DNA from: Bacteroides gallinarum DSM 18171 = JCM 13658 | GTDB taxonomy: Bacteria > Bacteroidota > Bacteroidia > Bacteroidales > Bacteroidaceae | DNA: 64,000 nucleotides | Direction of reading: 5' to 3' | Assembly: GCF_000374365.1 (NCBI RefSeq) | Contig: NZ_KB894130.1 | Location: 42,431 to 106,430, forward strand | In this document: positions 15,793 to 24,091 of the stretch, piece by piece | Numbering within the stretch: position 1 is the stretch's first letter | Layout of the letters: each line of letters starts with the position of its first letter | Program-made: the position numbers and the translations under genes | The notes under the pieces: generated by a model | Database searches by the model: none | What the model was told of the DNA's origin: nothing | Seen by the model: only the letters and a program-made list of their open reading frames with translations

Positions 15793-16761
15793 ATGAAAAA
15801 GTTATTCGTTTTACTGGCACTCGTTACGGGTGCAATGTCCGTAAGTGCGCAGCACCTGGGTACGGAATATCGTTTGAAGAAAGTCATTCCGGTTGCCGGG
15901 CGCCAAGGAATCGCCGTAGACAAGGACTACTATTACGTATCGGACACAAAAGTCCTTTACAAATACGACAAGGAGGGCAACATACTGATGAAAAACGCCC
16001 AGCCGTTCCAGCATCCCGAGATAGCCAACCACTTCGGCGACATCGACGTCTATAACGGTGAAATCTACTGCGGCGTAGAAAAGTTCGAGTACGGCCGTGG
16101 ATACAACATCGCCGTATCAGTGTACGACGCCGAAACACTGAAATGGGAAAGAGACTTACCCTGGTGTCCCGAATCCGGACAAGTAGAAGTTTCCGGGCTT
16201 GCCGTAGACCGTGACAAAAACATGGTATGGATGTCCGACTGGGTAGACAGCCGCTATGTATATTGCTACAGTCTCGAAACCGGTAAGTACTATACCAAGA
16301 TGCAATGCCGCCCCACTCCTTATTGGTGCCAGGGTATTTTCATTGCCGACGGCAAAATGCTCTTCACCTCGGACGACGGCGAATCTCTTTACCAAATCCC
16401 CGATAACATCTATATCGCCGACATCACGGAAGTAACCTATACTGGACTGGAAGAAGGAGTAGAACCCGTCAGAGACACCCCGTTCAGCGTAAAGATAGAC
16501 AAAAACGGAAAAGTAGTGACACGTAAAGGTAATATCGCAGCCGGAGCCAAAGCCGGAAAAGTAGAGCTGTTCCGCGAAATGAGCGACTTCCGCCGTGCAG
16601 GTGAGATAGAAGGCGTTTCCATTGACCCCGTAAACGACGACCTCGTGGTATTGAACAACCGCGGTACTCAAATCGTACTGGGCATGTCGCAAAACCCGTT
16701 CAGCGAAGAAGGCTATACGGGCGAAATCCACGAACTCTACATCTACGAAAAGATTAAGTAA
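15793..16761 (+). CDS. secreted beta-propeller-like protein of unknown function
   Basis: A 322-aa protein with a signal peptide (to MSVSAQ, residue 19). Repeated segments such as GIAVDKDYYYVSDT, GLAVDRDKNMVWMSDW and GVSIDPVNDDLVVLNN, each G-x-x-x-D followed by a short strand, fit NHL or SdiA-regulated/phytase-like propeller blades. It lies 21 bases after the porin gene and shares its transcript. Propellers of this kind include phosphoesterases and sugar-phosphate-binding proteins, so a role in degrading a phosphate ester is reasonable but not shown. Confidence 0.7.
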   Translation: MKKLFVLLALVTGAMSVSAQHLGTEYRLKKVIPVAGRQGIAVDKDYYYVSDTKVLYKYDKEGNILMKNAQPFQHPEIANHFGDIDVYNGEIYCGVEKFEYGRGYNIAVSVYDAETLKWERDLPWCPESGQVEVSGLAVDRDKNMVWMSDWVDSRYVYCYSLETGKYYTKMQCRPTPYWCQGIFIADGKMLFTSDDGESLYQIPDNIYIADITEVTYTGLEEGVEPVRDTPFSVKIDKNGKVVTRKGNIAAGAKAGKVELFREMSDFRRAGEIEGVSIDPVNDDLVVLNNRGTQIVLGMSQNPFSEEGYTGEIHELYIYEKIK

Positions 16762-16770
16762 GCCTCCCAC

Positions 16771-16841
16771 GGGCACGGACTATGCGGAAAAATATACGGA
16801 ATCGGTTTACCCGTCCGCAAAATCCTGCACAATCCGTGCCC
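16771..16841 (+). terminator. long imperfect hairpin before murI
   Basis: Outer arms GGGCACGGA (16771-16779) and TCCGTGCCC (16833-16841) and inner arms TGCGGA (16783-16788) and TCCGCA (16814-16819) nest in one structure. No T tract follows, so if it stops transcription it may need Rho. Confidence 0.5.
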
Positions 16842-16859
16842 TATCCTCGTAAATTACAT

Positions 16860-16867
16860 TATCTTTG
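16860..16867 (+). promoter_or_regulatory. -7 element before murI
   Basis: TATCTTTG matches the -7 consensus and lies 34 bases before the murI ATG. No good -33 TTTG is present at the expected distance. Confidence 0.45.
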
Positions 16868-16901
16868 CTGCACACTATACTCTTAGCGTCAGAAAGATTG
16901 T

Positions 16902-17741
16902 ATGAAACCGAAACTACCTTCCACTCCCGGCCCTATCGGTGTATTCGATTCCGGATACGGCGGGCTTACTATCCTGAGTAAAATACGGGAAACCTTGCCC
17001 GAATACGATTATATCTACCTGGGCGACAACGCCCGCGCCCCCTACGGTACACGCTCGTTCGAAGTAGTCTACGAATTTACACGGCAAGCAGCTACCAAAC
17101 TATTCGAAATGGGCTGCCACCTCGTAATCCTCGCCTGCAATACGGCATCCGCCAAAGCACTGCGCAGCATACAGATAAACGACCTCCCGCACCTCGACCC
17201 CGCACGCCGCGTACTGGGCGTTATCCGCCCCACCGTGGAATGTATAGGCAATATCACCCGCAGCCGGCACGTAGGAATACTTGCTACAAGCGGCACTATC
17301 AAGTCCGAATCCTATCCGTTGGAGATACACAAACTCTTTCCCGATATCAAAGTCAGCGGAGAAGCCTGCCCGCTATGGGTATCGCTCGTAGAAAACAACG
17401 AAGCGCAAGGAGGCGGAACGGATTACTTCATCCGCAAATACATAGACGAACTCCTTGCCAAAGACCAGGATATAGACACCGCAATCCTGGGCTGCACGCA
17501 CTATCCGATACTACTGCCTAAAATCCGGCAATACATGCCGCCCGGTATCACCATAGTATCACAAGGCAAATTAGTAGCAGACAGTCTGAAAGACTACCTC
17601 CGCCGCCACCCCGAAATAGATGCCGAATGCACCCGGGGCGGAAAATGCACCTACTACACCACAGAAGCGGAAGAAAAATTCGTCGAATCCGCATCTATCT
17701 TTCTGAACGAAGCGGTAACGGTGCAGCACATCGAGTTGTAG
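16902..17741 (+). CDS. murI: glutamate racemase
   Basis: MurI converts L-glutamate to D-glutamate for peptidoglycan. The 279-aa protein has the two catalytic cysteines in their usual contexts, LACNTAS (Cys79) and GCTHYP (Cys198), and the N-terminal GVFDSGYGG. The GDNARAPYG loop is at 41-49. Length is normal. It is followed by a small DUF2007-like gene with its own -7 element. The envelope role matches the upstream uppS/bamA block. Confidence 0.95.
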   Translation: MKPKLPSTPGPIGVFDSGYGGLTILSKIRETLPEYDYIYLGDNARAPYGTRSFEVVYEFTRQAATKLFEMGCHLVILACNTASAKALRSIQINDLPHLDPARRVLGVIRPTVECIGNITRSRHVGILATSGTIKSESYPLEIHKLFPDIKVSGEACPLWVSLVENNEAQGGGTDYFIRKYIDELLAKDQDIDTAILGCTHYPILLPKIRQYMPPGITIVSQGKLVADSLKDYLRRHPEIDAECTRGGKCTYYTTEAEEKFVESASIFLNEAVTVQHIEL

Positions 17742-17784
17742 GCACAAATTGCCGGACATTAAACATTTAATCAAAAAATCTTGT

Positions 17785-17792
17785 TATATTTG
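17785..17792 (+). promoter_or_regulatory. -7 element before the DUF2007-like gene
   Basis: TATATTTG is a full -7 match, 29 bases before the ATG at 17822. The -33 side is AT-rich without a clear TTTG. Confidence 0.45.
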
Positions 17793-17821
17793 TAGAACAA
17801 GAACTCTAAATTCATACCATT

Positions 17822-18061
17822 ATGAAAGAAGAAGATAAAAGCAAGCTCATCGAAGTGTTCAAAGGTTCACTTTGGGAAGCCGAACTTGTAAAAAGTTTGT
17901 TAGGAAACAACGACATCGAATCGACCTTGAAAGACGGAATGGTGGTAAACATTGTCCTGCCCGATACCGCAATCGATGTAGCCGTACTTGTAAATGAAGC
18001 GGACTACGAAGTAGCCATGGAGGTTGTTCGTTCGTACGAGAAGAAAGAAAACGGAGACTAA
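17822..18061 (+). CDS. small DUF2007-like putative signal-transducing protein
   Basis: A 79-aa cytoplasmic protein. The pattern KLIEVFKGSLWEAELVKSLLGNNDIESTLKD, then a short valine-rich strand and a second helix (ADYEVAMEVVRSYEKK), fits the DUF2007 ferredoxin-like fold, whose role is unknown. The family name rests on memory of this pattern. It ends 28 bases before proB and is likely transcribed with it. Confidence 0.75.
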   Translation: MKEEDKSKLIEVFKGSLWEAELVKSLLGNNDIESTLKDGMVVNIVLPDTAIDVAVLVNEADYEVAMEVVRSYEKKENGD

Positions 18062-18089
18062 ACTTTCCCGTAACGGGACACACACAAAT

Positions 18090-19214
18090 ATGGAGCAACA
18101 ACTAACGAGGATTGCTGTCAAAATAGGCAGCAACGTACTGACACGCCGTGACGGCACACTGGACGTAACCCGTATGTCCGCCCTTGTAGACCAAATAGCC
18201 GAGCTGCACAAGGCAGGCGTAGAAATTATCCTCATTTCGTCCGGCGCCGTTGCGTCGGGGCGAAGCGAGATACACCCCGCCAGGAAACTGGACAGCGTAG
18301 ACCAACGCCAGCTATTCTCCGCCGTGGGGCAAGCCAAGCTTATCAACCGCTATTACGAACTCTTTCGCGAGCACGGCATCCCCGTGGGGCAGGTACTCAC
18401 CATGAAAGAGAACTTCGCCACCCGCCGCCACTACCTCAACCAGAAAAACTGCATGACCGTGATGCTGGAAAACGGCGTAATCCCTATCGTCAACGAGAAC
18501 GACACGATTTCCGTCAGCGAGCTGATGTTCACCGACAACGACGAACTCTCCGGGCTGATAGCCTCCATGATGAACGCACAAGCCTTGATTATCCTCAGTA
18601 ATATCGACGGCATCTACAACGGAGCTCCCGCCGACCCCGCATCGGAGGTTATCCGTGAGATAGAGCACGGCAAAGACCTCTCCTCCTACATACAAACCTC
18701 CAAATCGAGTTTCGGGCGCGGCGGCATGCTCACCAAGACCAACATTGCCCGTAAGGTAGCCGACGAAGGCATCACCGTTATCATTGCCAACGGCAAGCGC
18801 GATAACATCCTCGTAGATATTCTCTGCCGGGAAGCTCCCGCCCTGTTCACCGGTTCCCGGGCTCCGGCTTCCGACTCCCGACTGCGATACACCCGTTTTA
18901 TCCCCTCCTCCCAACCCGTATCCAGCGTAAAGAAGTGGATAGCCCACAGCGAGGGGTTTGCCAAAGGCGAGCTACATATCAACGACTGCGCCACGCAGGT
19001 ACTTGCCTCCGACAAAGCCGTCAGCATCCTCCCCATAGGTATCACCGCCGTGCGGGGTGAGTTCGAAAAGGACGACATCGTACGCATCATAGATTTCGAG
19101 GGAAATCCGGTGGGCGTAGGCAAAGCCAATTGCAGCTCGGAACAGGCGCGCGAGGTCATGGGCAAGCATGGCAAGAAACCCGTAGTGCACTATGATTATC
19201 TTTATATAGAATAA
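18090..19214 (+). CDS. proB: glutamate 5-kinase
   Basis: ProB phosphorylates glutamate, the first step of proline synthesis. The 374-aa product has an amino-acid kinase domain (RIAVKIGSNVLTRRDG near the start, ILISSGAVASG about 52-62, IVNENDTIS and FGRGGMLTK further on) and a C-terminal PUA domain from about residue 275. The ATG at 18090 is used rather than one 22 codons upstream inside the preceding gene, because it begins right before the kinase strand. ProA, its partner, is 18.8 kb away at 38.0 kb, with a glycan locus between them. Confidence 0.95.
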   Translation: MEQQLTRIAVKIGSNVLTRRDGTLDVTRMSALVDQIAELHKAGVEIILISSGAVASGRSEIHPARKLDSVDQRQLFSAVGQAKLINRYYELFREHGIPVGQVLTMKENFATRRHYLNQKNCMTVMLENGVIPIVNENDTISVSELMFTDNDELSGLIASMMNAQALIILSNIDGIYNGAPADPASEVIREIEHGKDLSSYIQTSKSSFGRGGMLTKTNIARKVADEGITVIIANGKRDNILVDILCREAPALFTGSRAPASDSRLRYTRFIPSSQPVSSVKKWIAHSEGFAKGELHINDCATQVLASDKAVSILPIGITAVRGEFEKDDIVRIIDFEGNPVGVGKANCSSEQAREVMGKHGKKPVVHYDYLYIE

Positions 19215-19739
19215 GTAAAGATAGTGTCAAAACCTGGTACTAATTACCCAAAGATTGGTATGCTACATGCTAATCTTTGGTATCGCACATTTATGTATGG
19301 TATTTTATGTACCAAATCATGGAATTAAATTGGTATGTATATCTTATTTTCAGCCAACTCCTATATAACCAAGGACATCTCAGTACGAACTGTGCACTCT
19401 ATAATTTGTCCTACACACGTCATCTAATCCCCCAAACCTTCTTCCTCCTAGACAAAATCCTTTTTATGTATTTGGGCCATACAACCTATTGACTCCGCAT
19501 AAATTCCTTAATTTAAAAGATAGGCAGTGTCCCAAACATACTATCTATAGTCATATCTAATACATAATGATACTTGTATCATAATCATCCAATAGCAACA
19601 TAATCTATTCGTAAAAGTATAATTATTCGTATTTTAACAACAAAAAGACTCTTATCGTCGCATATCGACAAATAGAAATGGCGTACTTTTACGTCAAATA
19701 AATAAAAAGCGAACTGACAAGTTTAATACTAATAATATC
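19215..19739. promoter_or_regulatory. gene-free region with hairpin and TTGGTA cluster before the PUL regulator
   Basis: No convincing gene lies here. Right after proB, CCAAAGATT (19248-19256) and AATCTTTGG (19272-19280) form a 9-bp hairpin. Six TTGGTA-like hexamers in either orientation fall within 101 bases: 19235, 19255, 19277, 19297, 19310 (inverted) and 19330. They may be binding sites for the regulator that follows or part of the proB 3' end. The rest is AT-rich and resembles the PUL rather than the proB side. Confidence 0.5.
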
Positions 19740-20945
19740 ATGATTAAAGTTTTGCTATTATCTGATTTTACCAGTGCCTACAGCCGACTGTTATTAAAAG
19801 GTTTCCTGAATTACTCCATGGAAGTTGGTAATTGGCGTTTCTATCGCATACCTTTAACCCGAGAGGACCTGAAAGACGAGAAGGCTATAGAAACTGTTAT
19901 CGAAATAGCGCAACGCTGGGGGGCAAATGCTATTTTGGGGCAATTATCCGAAAATAACGCAGTTCGTTTACGTAGCATTGGCATTCCCATTATTTTACAA
20001 AACTATACTAATCGCGTAGAAGGGATATCGAATATCACTGGCGATTATTACAGTACAGGGGAAATTGCAGCCAGTTATTTCTTACGGAAAGGTTTTACAA
20101 ATTTTGCTTTCTACGGAACCAGCGCTACAATTTGGTCACGTGAACGAGAAGATGGATTCCGTACAAAACTTGCCTCAGTAGGACAAAAAGTATATACTTA
20201 CAACGAAGAAAGCAATATACGATATGGCTCAACTTCTAACTTACAAACTTTGCAAACTTGGCTGCAACAATTACCCCGTCCAACCGCTTTATTCGCTTGC
20301 GATGACGTATTTGCCCTTCGCATTACCGAGGTCTGTGGTATTTGTGGTATCCAAGTGCCGCAAGAACTTGCAGTTTTAGGAGTAGATAATGATGAGATTT
20401 TATGTAATATGTCCGACCCTCCCTTATCTTCCATTGTACTGGATGTAAAAAATGGGGGGTATCAGGCAGCCAAACAATTACATGCCCTTATTAAAGACCA
20501 TTCTTTACCGCAATTCAACATCATTATCAACCCGATACGTATTGAACGGCGAAAGTCCACCGAAGGGTATTCCGTTAACGACAAATTAGTGGTTGATGCG
20601 CTGAAACTCATTGAAGATGAGCAGAACGGACTTATCAATATCAAAGAAATCCTAAACCGTCTGTGCGTATCCCGACGTGTTCTGGAAAAACACTTCCGAA
20701 AAGAAATCGGTATCTCCATTTATCAATATATTTTAGATTTCCGCACATCCTGTTTCGCTGAAAAGTTGCTGACCTCTGATTTACCTATTATGGACATCGC
20801 ATTTGAACTGGGATACGAAGATTATGTTAACCTGACTAAATCATTCAAACGGATTTATAAAATGACACCGACACAATATAGAAATTATTATAAATACGGA
20901 AAAATAAACTTGAGTATTAACCTTAATAAAAATGAGAAACAATGA
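19740..20945 (+). CDS. XylR-type regulator: sugar-binding domain plus AraC helix-turn-helix
   Basis: A 401-aa cytoplasmic regulator. Residues about 2-275 resemble the LacI/periplasmic-binding-protein fold (IPIILQNYTNRVEGISNI, PTALFACDDVFALRI, ELAVLGVDNDEILCNMSDPPLSSI). Residues about 290-385 are an AraC DNA-binding domain (LNRLCVSRRVLEKHFRKEIG, then DIAFELGYEDYVNLTKSFKR). Such hybrids bind a sugar directly and switch on the linked genes. The stop overlaps the SusC start (ATGA at 20942-20945), so regulator and transporter are translationally coupled, which is unusual for a PUL regulator. The ligand is presumably GlcN, GlcNAc or a phosphorylated or disaccharide form. Confidence 0.9.
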   Translation: MIKVLLLSDFTSAYSRLLLKGFLNYSMEVGNWRFYRIPLTREDLKDEKAIETVIEIAQRWGANAILGQLSENNAVRLRSIGIPIILQNYTNRVEGISNITGDYYSTGEIAASYFLRKGFTNFAFYGTSATIWSREREDGFRTKLASVGQKVYTYNEESNIRYGSTSNLQTLQTWLQQLPRPTALFACDDVFALRITEVCGICGIQVPQELAVLGVDNDEILCNMSDPPLSSIVLDVKNGGYQAAKQLHALIKDHSLPQFNIIINPIRIERRKSTEGYSVNDKLVVDALKLIEDEQNGLINIKEILNRLCVSRRVLEKHFRKEIGISIYQYILDFRTSCFAEKLLTSDLPIMDIAFELGYEDYVNLTKSFKRIYKMTPTQYRNYYKYGKINLSINLNKNEKQ

Positions 20946-23900
20946 GAGTTCTTTATCCACTCGTCGGGAAAAAAACTTCCTTACGGCGAAGTATTTTCCT
21001 TGCTGTATGTATGTGTTGTAACCTTATTATGTTTGCCCAAAACAGTTTTACTGTAAACGGCAAAGTAATCGGGATTGACAAAGAGCCTATCATCGGTGCT
21101 ACTGTACAAGACCCCAACAGTAAAACCGGTGTAATTACTGATGTAGACGGTAAGTTCACCATTAAAGTAGCTTCCAGAGACGCTGTACTACAAATTGATT
21201 ATATAGGAATGAAAAGTGAAACTGTTGTTCTAAATGGGCGTACAGAATTAACAATTACTCTACAAGAAGCAACAGAACTATTAGATGAAGTTGTTGTCGT
21301 AGGATATGGTGTGCAAAAGAAAAAACTGGTTACAGGAGCTACTGTACAGGTCAAGGGTGATAATATCGCCAAATTAAACACTGTAAATGTATTAGGGGCA
21401 TTACAAAGCCAAACTCCAGGTGTTAATATTACTCAAAGTTCCGGAATGCCGGGTGAAGGCTTCAAAGTTACAATCCGCGGCTTGGGTACTACCGGTTCAG
21501 CAACCCCCTTATACATTATCGATGGCATAGCCGGTGGAGATATAAACAGTCTTAATCCCTCCGATATAGAGTCCATTGATGTACTAAAAGATGCAGCTTC
21601 CGCAGCAATCTATGGTTCACGAGCAGCAAATGGTGTAATTTTAGTTACAACCAAACAAGGACATATAGGTAAGCCTGAAATCTCATACGACGGTTACTAT
21701 GGAGTACAAAATGTATATCGAATGCCCGATATATTAAATGCACAAGAATATGCTATGATTATGAGTGAAGCCCGAATGATGGATGGCTTACCCGATTATG
21801 ATTATGAAACATTAGTACCTAACTGGGAAGCCATCAAGAATGGTACATGGAAAGGGACTAATTGGTTAGAAGAGACAAGAAACGAAAATGCCCCTATCCA
21901 AAATCATGCTTTGAATATTACAGGTGGTACAGAGCAGTCTGTTTATTCTATAGGTTTAGCTTATACTTCACAAGAAGGAACGATAGGAAAACCTGTTGAG
22001 CCTCAATATAAACGTTATACTGCACGTATCAATTCAGAACACACGCTGTATAAAAAGGGTAAATTAGATATAATAAAAATAGGTGAAAACCTATCTTATT
22101 CTTATAGTGAGAAAAACGGTATTGCTATTGGTGACACATGGAGCAATGATATACGAGATATGTTAAATGCCAGCCCTTTTCTGCCTAATAAAGACGAAAA
22201 TGGGGACTATCATTATGCTATACCCTGGGAGGGACGTGAAGCAAATCCTATAGGGAAAATGGATTATGTTAATGGTAATAACCTATCCAAGTCCCATACT
22301 CTCCAAGGAAATATTTTTGCGACCATTCAACCTATATCAGGTTTAAAAATACGTAGTAGTTTCGGATACACATTCAGTGCTAATAATTATAGACGTTTCG
22401 TTCCGACTTATCAATTAGCAAGTAATGTTTTTGAAGATAGTAATACTGTTTCCCAGGAAATGTCTATGGGAGGCAACCTAATGTGGGAAAATACGCTTAC
22501 TTACGATTTCAAAATCAAACGAAACTCAGTCAATGTTTTAGTAGGACAATCTATAGAGAAACACGGATTAGGCGACAGTATGAATGGAAGTAATATAAAT
22601 TCTATTTTCGATGACTTCAAACATGCCTATCTCAATAATACGACTTTAATTACAAATAGAACAACCTTAGGAGGAAGTCCTTGGGAAGAAAATAAATTAG
22701 CCTCATTTTTTGGACGTGTAAATTATGACTACGCAAACAAGTATATGGCAACCGTTGTAATGCGTATGGATGGTTCTTCCAATTTTGCACGGGGGCACAG
22801 GTGGGGCTACTTCCCTTCTGTATCAGCTGGTTGGGTCATTTCCGAAGAAAGTTTCATGGCACCGAGTAAAAAATGGCTGGATTTTCTTAAGATTCGTGCA
22901 AGTTGGGGACAAAATGGTAATCAGGATATAGACCCATTCCAATATTTAGCCACAATTCGTTTTAAAGATGCCGACTACAGCTTCGGACCTGACAAATCTA
23001 TCTTGTCTTCTGGTTCTTACCCGGATATTTTGCCCAATGAAGAAGTTACTTGGGAGACATCAGAACAAATCGACTTAGGCTTCGATGCATACTTATTTAA
23101 TAACAGACTCGGAATCAATTTTGACTATTATATTAAAAACACAAAAGACTGGTTAGTCGAAGCACCGGTACTTGATATCTATGGAACCCAGGCTCCCTTT
23201 ATTAATGGTGGAGACGTTCAAAACAAAGGATTCGAATTCTCATTTAGTTGGAACGATAATATCGGTGACTTTCAATATGGAGCAACAATAAACATTGCCC
23301 ACAACAAAAACGAAGTTACGCGTATAGCTAACTCAGAAGGAATTATTCATGGAGACCCGGATATTTTAAGTAATCTGACAACAGAAGTTTACCGGGCACA
23401 AGTTGGCTATCCAATCGGCTATTTCTATGGCTATTCAACAGCTGGTATCTTTCAAACTGAAGAAGAAATTGCCAACTATCAAGGAGCAAAACTCGAAGGA
23501 ACACAACCTGGAGATGTCATTTGGGTAGACCGTAATGGAAATGGCGTGATTGACGAAAACGACCAAGGCATGATAGGTAACCCTCATCCTGATGTAAACT
23601 TAGGATTAAGTTTGAATGTTTCTTATAAAGGATTTGACATAAACATGGCAATGACGGGAGCATTTGGCAATCAAATAATGAAATCTTACCGTTCATATGT
23701 AGATTTGACACGCCAGAATTATACATCCGATATTTTTGGACGTTGGCACGGAGAAGGAACTTCCAATAAACTGCCAAGGCTAACATCTGGCACACACACT
23801 AATTGGCAATACAATTCCGATTTGTATATGGAAAATGGAGATTATTTACGCATGCAAAATATCACCATAGGATATGATTTCAAGAAACTGTTCAAATCTT

Positions 23901-24079
23901 TACCATTAAAGCAACTTCGCCTCTATATAACGGCCCAAAATTTATTCACCATTACCGGCTATTCCGGCATGGATCCTGAAATCGGTTACGGAGGGCATCA
24001 CAACTGGGCTTCCGGTATTGACTTAGGATTCTATCCCAGTCCAAGAACTTATATGGTAGGCGCAAATATAAAATTCTAA
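20942..24079 (+). CDS. SusC-like TonB-dependent outer-membrane transporter
   Basis: A 1045-aa TonB-dependent transporter that forms the barrel of a SusCD glycan importer. After a signal peptide (to about NLIMFAQ) comes a carboxypeptidase-regulatory-like domain (about 36-110, VNGKVIGIDKEPIIGATV). Next are the SusC signature DEVVVVGYG (about 115-123), the plug (ITQSSGMPGEGFKVTIRGLGTTG, PLYIIDGIAGGDI) and a long barrel ending in aromatic GANIKF. It overlaps the regulator by four bases and is 12 bases before susD. The gene is visibly more AT-rich than proB or proA. Confidence 0.95.
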   Translation: MRVLYPLVGKKTSLRRSIFLAVCMCCNLIMFAQNSFTVNGKVIGIDKEPIIGATVQDPNSKTGVITDVDGKFTIKVASRDAVLQIDYIGMKSETVVLNGRTELTITLQEATELLDEVVVVGYGVQKKKLVTGATVQVKGDNIAKLNTVNVLGALQSQTPGVNITQSSGMPGEGFKVTIRGLGTTGSATPLYIIDGIAGGDINSLNPSDIESIDVLKDAASAAIYGSRAANGVILVTTKQGHIGKPEISYDGYYGVQNVYRMPDILNAQEYAMIMSEARMMDGLPDYDYETLVPNWEAIKNGTWKGTNWLEETRNENAPIQNHALNITGGTEQSVYSIGLAYTSQEGTIGKPVEPQYKRYTARINSEHTLYKKGKLDIIKIGENLSYSYSEKNGIAIGDTWSNDIRDMLNASPFLPNKDENGDYHYAIPWEGREANPIGKMDYVNGNNLSKSHTLQGNIFATIQPISGLKIRSSFGYTFSANNYRRFVPTYQLASNVFEDSNTVSQEMSMGGNLMWENTLTYDFKIKRNSVNVLVGQSIEKHGLGDSMNGSNINSIFDDFKHAYLNNTTLITNRTTLGGSPWEENKLASFFGRVNYDYANKYMATVVMRMDGSSNFARGHRWGYFPSVSAGWVISEESFMAPSKKWLDFLKIRASWGQNGNQDIDPFQYLATIRFKDADYSFGPDKSILSSGSYPDILPNEEVTWETSEQIDLGFDAYLFNNRLGINFDYYIKNTKDWLVEAPVLDIYGTQAPFINGGDVQNKGFEFSFSWNDNIGDFQYGATINIAHNKNEVTRIANSEGIIHGDPDILSNLTTEVYRAQVGYPIGYFYGYSTAGIFQTEEEIANYQGAKLEGTQPGDVIWVDRNGNGVIDENDQGMIGNPHPDVNLGLSLNVSYKGFDINMAMTGAFGNQIMKSYRSYVDLTRQNYTSDIFGRWHGEGTSNKLPRLTSGTHTNWQYNSDLYMENGDYLRMQNITIGYDFKKLFKSLPLKQLRLYITAQNLFTITGYSGMDPEIGYGGHHNWASGIDLGFYPSPRTYMVGANIKF

Positions 24080-24091
24080 ATAAAAAATATT

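Noticed and set aside
19277..19492. 71-aa open frame after proB
   Set aside because: The composition is unlike a real protein, it overlaps the TTGGTA cluster and it has no recognisable start region or homology pattern.
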